NCBI GenBank assembly: GCA_023300365.1
Contig: JALZWD010000361.1
Span: 1-10,432 of the forward strand
DNA: 10,432 nt
Direction: 5' to 3'
Source of the DNA: Flavimaricola sp.
Lineage (GTDB): Bacteria > Pseudomonadota > Alphaproteobacteria > Rhodobacterales > Rhodobacteraceae
The notes under the pieces are model-generated. The model was not told the origin of the DNA, did not search any database, and saw nothing but the letters and a program-made list of their open reading frames with translations. This document shows positions 6,060 through 10,432 of this stretch, piece after piece. The translations under genes were made by a program, and so were the position numbers. Position 1 is the stretch's first letter. Each line of letters opens with the position of its first letter.

Positions 6060-7286
6060 ATGTCCGCCCCTAAAAAAGTTGTCCTCGCCTATTCCGGCGG
6101 CCTCGACACATCCATCATCCTGAAATGGCTGCAAACCGAATACGGCTGCGAAGTGGTGACATTCACCGCCGATCTGGGCCAAGGCGAAGAGCTTGAGCCC
6201 GCACGCGCCAAAGCCGAGCTGCTGGGTATTAAGCCTGAGAACATCCACATCGAAGACATCCGCGAAGAATTCGTGCGTGATTTCGTCTTCCCGATGTTCC
6301 GCGCCAATGCGCTCTACGAGGGTCTCTACCTGTTGGGCACATCCATCGCCCGCCCGCTGATCTCTAAACGTCTGGTCGAAATTGCCGCCGAAACCGGCGC
6401 CGATGCGGTCTCTCACGGCGCCACAGGCAAGGGCAACGATCAGGTCCGCTTCGAGCTTGCCGCATATGCGCTCAACCCCGATATCAAGGTCATCGCGCCG
6501 TGGCGTGAATGGGATCTGTCCTCGCGCACCAAGCTGCTCGAATTTGCCGAGGCCAACCAAATCCCAATCGCCAAAGACAAACGCGGCGAAGCCCCCTTCA
6601 GTGTGGATGCCAACCTTCTGCACACCTCCTCCGAGGGCAAAGTGCTCGAGGATCCAAAAGACGAAGCACCCGCATACGTCTACCAACGCACCGTCGCCCC
6701 CGAAGATGCTCCCGACACCCCCGAAATGATCGAAGTTACATTCGAGCGCGGCGACGCGGTGGCCATCAACGGCGAGGCCATGTCACCTGCCACGATCCTC
6801 ACACGGCTCAACGAGTTGGGCGGCAAACACGGCATTGGCCGCCTCGATCTGGTGGAAAACCGCTTTGTCGGCATGAAATCCCGCGGCGTCTACGAAACCC
6901 CCGGCGGCACTGTCCTGCTCGAAGCCCATCGCGGAATTGAGCAAATCACCCTCGACAGCGGCGCAGGCCACCTCAAAGACAGCATCATGCCCCGCTATGC
7001 CGAACTGATCTACAACGGCTTTTGGTATTCCCCCGAGCGCGAGATGCTTCAGGCATTGATCGACAAATCCCAAGAACACGTCACCGGCACCGTGCGCCTC
7101 AAACTCTACAAAGGCTCGGCGCGCACCGTGGCCCGCTGGTCGGATCACTCGCTCTATTCCGAAGCACACGTGACGTTTGAAGAAGACGCAGGCGCATACG
7201 ATCAAACCGACGCACAGGGCTTTATTCAGCTCAACGCATTGCGCCTAAAACTCCTCGCCGCACGGGATCGCCGCCTCAAGGGCTAG
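6060..7286 (+). CDS. argG: Argininosuccinate synthase
   Basis: ArgG joins citrulline and aspartate with ATP to give argininosuccinate, AMP and pyrophosphate, the penultimate step of arginine synthesis in the cytoplasm. The 408-residue protein has the normal length for the bacterial family. The ATP-binding loop AYSGGLDTS is at 10-18, the substrate-binding [13 protein letters not shown] at 120-132, and further typical blocks are WREWDL, the [17 protein letters not shown] segment and the [11 protein letters not shown] stretch. The frame is open upstream to 5904, but the ATG at 6060 has AGGAG nine bases before it and starts the conserved N-terminus. It stands alone on its strand here: the next rightward gene is 1.7 kb away. 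Its TAG stop overlaps by four bases with the stop of the convergent ugpE-like gene through a shared palindromic CTAG, and no terminator hairpin is visible. Confidence 0.98.
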   Translation: MSAPKKVVLAYSGGLDTSIILKWLQTEYGCEVVTFTADLGQGEELEPARAKAELLGIKPENIHIEDIREEFVRDFVFPMFRANALYEGLYLLGTSIARPLISKRLVEIAAETGADAVSHGATGKGNDQVRFELAAYALNPDIKVIAPWREWDLSSRTKLLEFAEANQIPIAKDKRGEAPFSVDANLLHTSSEGKVLEDPKDEAPAYVYQRTVAPEDAPDTPEMIEVTFERGDAVAINGEAMSPATILTRLNELGGKHGIGRLDLVENRFVGMKSRGVYETPGGTVLLEAHRGIEQITLDSGAGHLKDSIMPRYAELIYNGFWYSPEREMLQALIDKSQEHVTGTVRLKLYKGSARTVARWSDHSLYSEAHVTFEEDAGAYDQTDAQGFIQLNALRLKLLAARDRRLKG

Positions 7287-8068
7287 TGAATGCCGGCCGT
7301 CAGCCCGCGCATCAACCACCGCTGAAGCAGCAACACCACAATCCCCGGCGGCACCAGCGCCAGCAACGCCAACGCCATGCCCGTCTGGCCGCGAAAACTC
7401 GCGTTCGCCATGCCGCGCACCAACGTATCATGCTCTTGGCTGGTCGTGGCGATCATGATCGGCCAAACATACTGGTTCCACCCCAGCACAAACAAAATCG
7501 CAAACAGCGCCGCAATCATCGGCACAGACAGCGGCACAATCATATCAAAGAAAATCCGCATCGGCCCCGCCCCATCAATCCGCGCGGCCTCGATCACCTC
7601 AATCGGGATAGTCAGCATATACTGCCGAAACACCAACAGCCCCAAACCACTGGCAGCCACCGGCAGGATCATCCCCGCATAAGAATTCAACAGCCCAATA
7701 TTGCTGGCCACGATAAACGTCGGCAAAATCCGCGATTCAATCGGGAAAAACATGCTCAGCAAAATCACCCCATACATAAACCCCGCATAAGGCACCCGAA
7801 AAAACACCAACGCATAGGCCGCAAACAACGACATGATCCCCTTGATAAACGCAAGCCCTATAGCAAGCACCAACGAGTTGAGCATCATCGTCGCCCCCGA
7901 CGGCCCCGCGCGGCTCACCCCATCTGTCCAAAGCCGCGAAAACACTCCCCACAATACCGCGGGCTCAACCCCCGCCACCAATTGCCAAACCAAAACACCC
8001 AAAGGCCCGATCATCACCACCGCACCAACCCCAAGGATCAGATGATCAATGATCGCCCCACGACGCAT
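7283..8068 (-). CDS. ugpE: UgpE-type ABC transporter permease (sn-glycerol-3-phosphate family)
   Basis: This 261-residue inner-membrane permease belongs to the MalG/UgpE group of binding-protein-dependent importers. Probable helices lie at about 9-32, 61-89, 97-118, 125-147, 181-203 and 231-250. The EAA loop that docks the ATPase is intact ([15 protein letters not shown] from residue 160). Several stretches match UgpE closely from memory: MLNSLVLA (62-69), [11 protein letters not shown] (108-118), SYAGMILP (129-136), GWNQYVWP (196-203). UgpE normally works with UgpA, the UgpC ATPase and the UgpB binding protein to import glycerol-3-phosphate or its diesters, but none of these is in this window. 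The downstream neighbour is argG on the other strand. The ATG is two bases after the stop of the sulfotransferase-like gene, implying co-transcription with it. The family is clear; the substrate and partners are not. Confidence 0.9.
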   Translation of the reverse strand: MRRGAIIDHLILGVGAVVMIGPLGVLVWQLVAGVEPAVLWGVFSRLWTDGVSRAGPSGATMMLNSLVLAIGLAFIKGIMSLFAAYALVFFRVPYAGFMYGVILLSMFFPIESRILPTFIVASNIGLLNSYAGMILPVAASGLGLLVFRQYMLTIPIEVIEAARIDGAGPMRIFFDMIVPLSVPMIAALFAILFVLGWNQYVWPIMIATTSQEHDTLVRGMANASFRGQTGMALALLALVPPGIVVLLLQRWLMRGLTAGIH

Positions 8069-8070
8069 CC

Positions 8071-8781
8071 CTAACCCGGCCTCTTAAGTTTATGCACAGC
8101 CATCGCATCATACGCAGGCATCGCCTGTTCCAACAATTCCGCCCGCGCGCCAACAAGCTTGGGCAAATCACCCTCCGCCCCCGCAAACCCCGTGCTGCGG
8201 TGGATCGCCCCATACCAATGCGCGGCCCAAACCCCATCATCCCGGTGCCCACCCGCAGGCCAATTCAACATCGCAGGATCAAACGCCAAATCAATCGCAT
8301 CGCACAAACACCCCAGCATCGCCTCAGGGTCCGCCCGAATATCCGAACTCTCAATCACCACACCGCCAATCTGACGGTACAGGTCCAATTGCTGTGCAAA
8401 CCCCACATCCTCCAAACTCATCTCATCACGTTTGGCGCCATAACTGGCAATCACACGCGCCGGATGCCGGATCAGATGCACATTCACACAATCTCGCGCC
8501 CAATGGATCGGCATACCGCCCACCATATGATGCGGCATATGCTTCATATAAAAATGCGGCTTCCCCTCAGGGATCGCGCCCAAACACCGCGCGGCCACCC
8601 TGCCCGGATCGCTCTCATGGGCGGCAATAATCTCGGGCGCCATCGGATGTGGCGCACCTGTCTGCGCCAGATACGGCGCATAAAACGGCTCGTCCCAAAC
8701 GGCAAAATCATCCCGCGCTGCAAAACTATACATCATCGCCGTCGACAGGTTGCGTGGCCCAGACCACATGGCGATACGCAT
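8071..8781 (-). CDS. Sulfotransferase-like P-loop protein
   Basis: This 236-residue cytoplasmic protein resembles the bacterial sulfotransferase family, whose members move sulfate from PAPS to hydroxyl or amino groups. The N-terminal strand-loop SGPRNLST (7-14) corresponds to the 5'-phosphosulfate loop, and HLIRHPARVIASY (102-114), with R105 and S113, to the 3'-phosphate-binding element. WDEPFYAPYL (29-38) and HFYMKHMPHHM (76-86) are also typical of this subgroup, which I recall being annotated as sulfotransferase or branched-chain aminotransferase-like. The frame opens earlier at a TTG (8817), but ATG 8781-8779 gives the family N-terminus MRIAMWSGPRNLST; its ribosome-binding site is weak. 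The gene ends two bases before the ugpE-like start, so both probably share an mRNA. The acceptor substrate, and whether PAPS is used at all, cannot be told. Confidence 0.82.
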   Translation of the reverse strand: MRIAMWSGPRNLSTAMMYSFAARDDFAVWDEPFYAPYLAQTGAPHPMAPEIIAAHESDPGRVAARCLGAIPEGKPHFYMKHMPHHMVGGMPIHWARDCVNVHLIRHPARVIASYGAKRDEMSLEDVGFAQQLDLYRQIGGVVIESSDIRADPEAMLGCLCDAIDLAFDPAMLNWPAGGHRDDGVWAAHWYGAIHRSTGFAGAEGDLPKLVGARAELLEQAMPAYDAMAVHKLKRPG

Positions 8782-8883
8782 GTAATATTCCCAGATTACG
8801 GCCACACATCGCACCAATACAGATGTGCCTTCCTACCGAATGTTACGTTAAATTCCCCATATTTCCAGCGATTGTTTCAATTT

Positions 8884-8898
8884 CGGGGCAAATCCCCG
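8884..8898. repeat. GC hairpin CGGGG-CAAAT-CCCCG in the 209-base gap upstream of the small gene
   Basis: A perfect 5-bp GC stem with a five-base loop lies between the divergent sulfotransferase-like and small-protein genes. No T run follows on either strand. It may be part of a control region or chance; nothing else in 8782-8881 stands out except AT-richness consistent with promoters. Confidence 0.3.
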
Positions 8899-8911
8899 CC
8901 ACAAGGTAAAC

Positions 8912-8930
8912 GCGCCGTGACCTCACGCGC
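8912..8930. promoter_or_regulatory. Operator-like inverted repeat upstream of the small Met/His-rich gene
   Basis: GCGC-c-GTGA-cc-TCAC-GCGC is an almost perfect palindrome (one unpaired C, two central bases) ending 60 bases before the ATG at 8991. The two-base centre makes a DNA operator more likely than an RNA hairpin. Just downstream lie a TTGAGA (8938-8943) that could be a -35 element with only a poor CAAACT -10 (8961-8966), and a second inverted repeat, ATTGAG (8937-8942) with CTCAAT (8965-8970), that frames this segment. Binding by a regulator is inferred. Confidence 0.35.
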
Positions 8931-8990
8931 CAGTGAATTGAGACAACGCCCCATTCCACGCAAACTCAATGCATCAAAGGAGAGACCACC

Positions 8991-9155
8991 ATGACCCGAA
9001 CTTTTGGCAAAACTAACATCAGCGAACCCATCAAAGTCACCACGCTTTGCGTCGCAATCGCCTTGGGTTTGTTCCTCAACACCGCGCCAATGATGCCCGA
9101 ACACACGCAGCAAATGGCAATGGGTTCCATGTCGGAAATGACTCACATCAACTAA
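8991..9155 (+). CDS. 54-residue single-helix protein with Met/His-rich tail
   Basis: This short gene has ATG at 8991 preceded by AGGAG (8978-8982) eight bases upstream and ends with TAA at 9153-9155. I do not recognise the family. The protein has a polar N-terminus (MTRTFGKTNISEPIK), one hydrophobic stretch at about 16-33 (VTTLCVAIALGLFLN) and a 21-residue tail with six methionines and two histidines (MMPEHTQQMAMGSM and so on). That fits either a membrane-anchored protein with an exported tail or an uncleaved signal peptide; no lipobox is present, and C20 lies inside the hydrophobic core. Met/His clusters of this kind can bind copper, but that is only a compositional hint. The gene stands alone: a divergent sulfotransferase-like gene lies upstream and mutS 201 bases downstream. 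Support for coding is the ribosome-binding site plus the ordered polar-hydrophobic-polar layout. Confidence 0.6.
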   Translation: MTRTFGKTNISEPIKVTTLCVAIALGLFLNTAPMMPEHTQQMAMGSMSEMTHIN

Positions 9156-9176
9156 CCTACGTTGAAAAATTCGCGG

Positions 9177-9195
9177 CGGCGCAACATCCGCGCCG
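9177..9195. repeat. GC stem-loop after the small gene
   Basis: CGGCGC (9177-9182), a seven-base loop and GCGCCG (9190-9195) form a perfect 6-bp stem starting 22 bases after the stop codon. The position suits a terminator or mRNA 3'-end hairpin, but no T run follows, so intrinsic termination is doubtful. A second stem, GCGTC (9265-9269) with GACGC (9276-9280), lies in the same 201-base gap. The rest of 9156-9356 shows only loose CGCCTAGCC-like repetition near 9220-9247 and no further gene. Confidence 0.35.
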
Positions 9196-9318
9196 ACGCA
9201 GCAGTAACGGCCACTTGGGTCGCCTAGCCGCCCTAGCCCGCCACGCCTCAACAAAATCCTGCGCGCGTCTCGCCTGACGCAAACATGCGATGGTTTCGGG
9301 CTTTTACTGCATTGCCCG

Positions 9319-9351
9319 CCCCGGTACTGTGTCCCTGCGACGGCCGGGGGG
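9319..9351 (+). promoter_or_regulatory. Inverted repeat overlapping the mutS ribosome-binding site
   Basis: CCCCGG (9319-9324) can pair with CCGGGG (9344-9349). The right arm is part of the G run (9346-9351) that is the only Shine-Dalgarno candidate for the mutS ATG five bases later. If transcription starts upstream of 9319, the six GC pairs with a 19-base loop could hide the ribosome-binding site. No mutS promoter is evident. Confidence 0.3.
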
Positions 9352-9356
9352 TATCG

Positions 9357-10432
9357 ATGAGCGACGCAAAAACCACGCCAATGATGGCGCAATACCTTGA
9401 GATCAAATCCCAATACCCCGACGCCCTCTTGTTTTACAGGATGGGCGATTTCTACGAGATGTTCTTTGATGATGCCGTCGCGGCCTCCGCGGCGCTCGAC
9501 ATCGCCCTGACCAAACGCGGCAAACATGACGACCAAGATATTCCGATGTGCGGCGTGCCGCATCATGCCGCCGAAGGGTATTTTCTAACGCTTATCCGCA
9601 AAGGGTTCCGTGTCGCCGTCTGCGAACAACTCGAAAGCCCCGCCGAAGCGAAAAAACGGGGGTACAAAGCGGTTGTCAAACGCGACGTTGTCCGCCTCGT
9701 GACCCCCGGCACACTCACCGAAGACAGCCTCTTGGATGCCCGCCGCCACAACTACCTCGCGGCCTTCGCCGAGGTGCGCGGCGAGGGCGCATTGGCATGG
9801 GTCGATATCTCAACGGGCGCATTTTCGGTGATGGCGTGCACACGGATGGGCTTGGGCCCCGAACTGGCCCGGCTTGCGGCCCGCGAATTGCTCACCTCCG
9901 AGGCCCTCGAAGACGAATTGGCCTTATTAGTGTCTGATTTGGGCGCGGCCCTTACGCCCCTTGGGCGCAGCGCCTTTGACTCTACCGCCGGAGAAAAACG
10001 CCTTTGCACGTTGTTCGGTGTCGCCTCCCTCGATGCTTTTGGCACATTCTCGCGCACAGAAGTGTCCGCCATGGCGGGCTTGGCCGAATATCTCGACATC
10101 ACCCAAAAAGGCAACATGCCGCTCTTGCAAAAACCCGTGCAAGAGGGCGCGCATCCCGCCATGCAAATTGATGCCGCCACACGCAGATCGCTTGAACTCA
10201 CTCAGGCCAATGCCGGCGGGCGCGCGGGCTCTCTCTTGGCCGCCATCGACCGCACCATCACCGCCGCTGGCGCACGCCTTTTAGAGCGCCGCCTCTCCAG
10301 CCCCTCGTGCCGCGCCGCCGACATTATCGCCCGGCAAGACGCCGTGGCCTTCATGTGCGATAAACGCGCTTTTGCCGATGATATGCGTACGTCCCTACGC
10401 GGCGCCGCCGACCTTGACCGCGCCCTCTCTCG
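9357..10432 (+). CDS. mutS: DNA mismatch repair protein MutS, N-terminal part (cut by window edge)
   Basis: MutS recognises mismatches and small loops in newly replicated DNA and recruits MutL. The 358 codons present cover the mismatch-binding domain I with the GDFYEMF motif (F32 and E34 correspond to the Phe-x-Glu that inserts beside the mismatch), then TKRGKH, the PMCGVPHHAAEGYFLTLIRKGFRVAVCEQ block, RLVTPGTLTED, the connector domain with WVDISTGAF, and the start of the core/lever domain (ATRRSLELTQ, GARLLERRLSSP). The ATPase half lies beyond the right edge; a full protein would be near 870-880 residues. ATG 9357 follows a six-G run at five-base spacing; a second possible Met lies eight codons in, but the first fits the ribosome-binding site better. 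No frameshift is seen in the part present. Confidence 0.97.
   Translation, partial: MSDAKTTPMMAQYLEIKSQYPDALLFYRMGDFYEMFFDDAVAASAALDIALTKRGKHDDQDIPMCGVPHHAAEGYFLTLIRKGFRVAVCEQLESPAEAKKRGYKAVVKRDVVRLVTPGTLTEDSLLDARRHNYLAAFAEVRGEGALAWVDISTGAFSVMACTRMGLGPELARLAARELLTSEALEDELALLVSDLGAALTPLGRSAFDSTAGEKRLCTLFGVASLDAFGTFSRTEVSAMAGLAEYLDITQKGNMPLLQKPVQEGAHPAMQIDAATRRSLELTQANAGGRAGSLLAAIDRTITAAGARLLERRLSSPSCRAADIIARQDAVAFMCDKRAFADDMRTSLRGAADLDRALS

Noticed and set aside
6025..6123. Upstream out-of-frame ORF overlapping the argG start ([12 protein letters not shown]...)
   Set aside because: No Shine-Dalgarno precedes its ATG and the peptide looks like an out-of-frame reading of the argG leader, so it is not called a leader peptide.
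6018..6686. 222-codon leftward open frame inside argG
   Set aside because: It is antisense to argG, whose motifs and length are complete; no ribosome-binding site or domain is visible.
7286..8074. 262-codon rightward open frame opposite ugpE
   Set aside because: The composition (His/Arg/Gln/Pro) is that of an antisense shadow; the ugpE family match on the other strand is strong.
9220..9247. Imperfect CGCCTAGCC / GCCCTAGCC / CGCCACGCC run
   Set aside because: Only about three degenerate nine-base units, so it is too short and impure to call a tandem repeat or CRISPR-like array.
9047..9277. 76-codon rightward frame overlapping the end of the small gene
   Set aside because: It lacks a ribosome-binding site, overlaps the better-supported small gene out of frame and is Arg/His/Ala-rich without pattern.
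8877..9566. 229-codon leftward open frame spanning the small gene, the gap and the mutS start
   Set aside because: It is antisense to the clearly coding mutS start and small gene, and its Cys/His/Arg-rich composition without domain pattern is typical of a shadow frame.

Overview
The window looks like ordinary chromosomal DNA from an alphaproteobacterium, most likely a marine Rhodobacterales (Roseobacter-group) species. This rests on recognisable protein families (a class II CCA-adding enzyme, Hsp33, MutS and ArgG with alphaproteobacterial-looking sequences), on the hslO / CoA-type NUDIX / cca / ABC-exporter order that I remember from that group, and on a moderately GC-rich sequence with C- and A-rich synonymous codons. 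No tRNA, rRNA, CRISPR array, insertion sequence or phage gene was seen, and no stretch above about 210 bases lacks a gene.

Layout. Positions 1-3948 read leftward: hslO (2962-3948), a CoA-pyrophosphatase-type NUDIX gene (2346-2969) and cca (1195-2349) overlap each other and form one transcription unit. An ABC exporter half-transporter follows (1-1001, running off the left edge). The 193-base gap before the exporter holds a candidate promoter, an inverted repeat, a ten-codon leader ORF with a good Shine-Dalgarno, and competing RNA helices. This looks like an attenuation-type leader and is the most interesting part of the window. Positions 4027-5129 read rightward: a second, different NUDIX hydrolase and a four-base-overlapping six-helix membrane protein. 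A leftward six-helix membrane protein of unknown function (5130-5927) abuts it tail to tail with no intergenic base.

Rightward argG (6060-7286; arginine biosynthesis) overlaps at its stop codon the leftward pair of a sulfotransferase-like gene (8071-8781) and an orphan ugpE-type ABC permease (7283-8068). The 209-base gap after that holds several inverted repeats and leads into a short rightward gene for a 54-residue single-helix protein with a methionine/histidine-rich tail (8991-9155). The window ends in the first 358 codons of mutS (9357-10432), which is preceded by a GC-rich inverted repeat that could cover its ribosome-binding site.

The genes do not form one pathway. They cover protein redox protection (hslO), nucleotide clean-up (two NUDIX enzymes), tRNA maturation (cca), arginine synthesis (argG), DNA mismatch repair (mutS) and membrane transport. 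I see no obvious new multi-gene system. The candidates worth a second look are the exporter leader, the Met/His-rich small protein and the sulfotransferase/ugpE pair.
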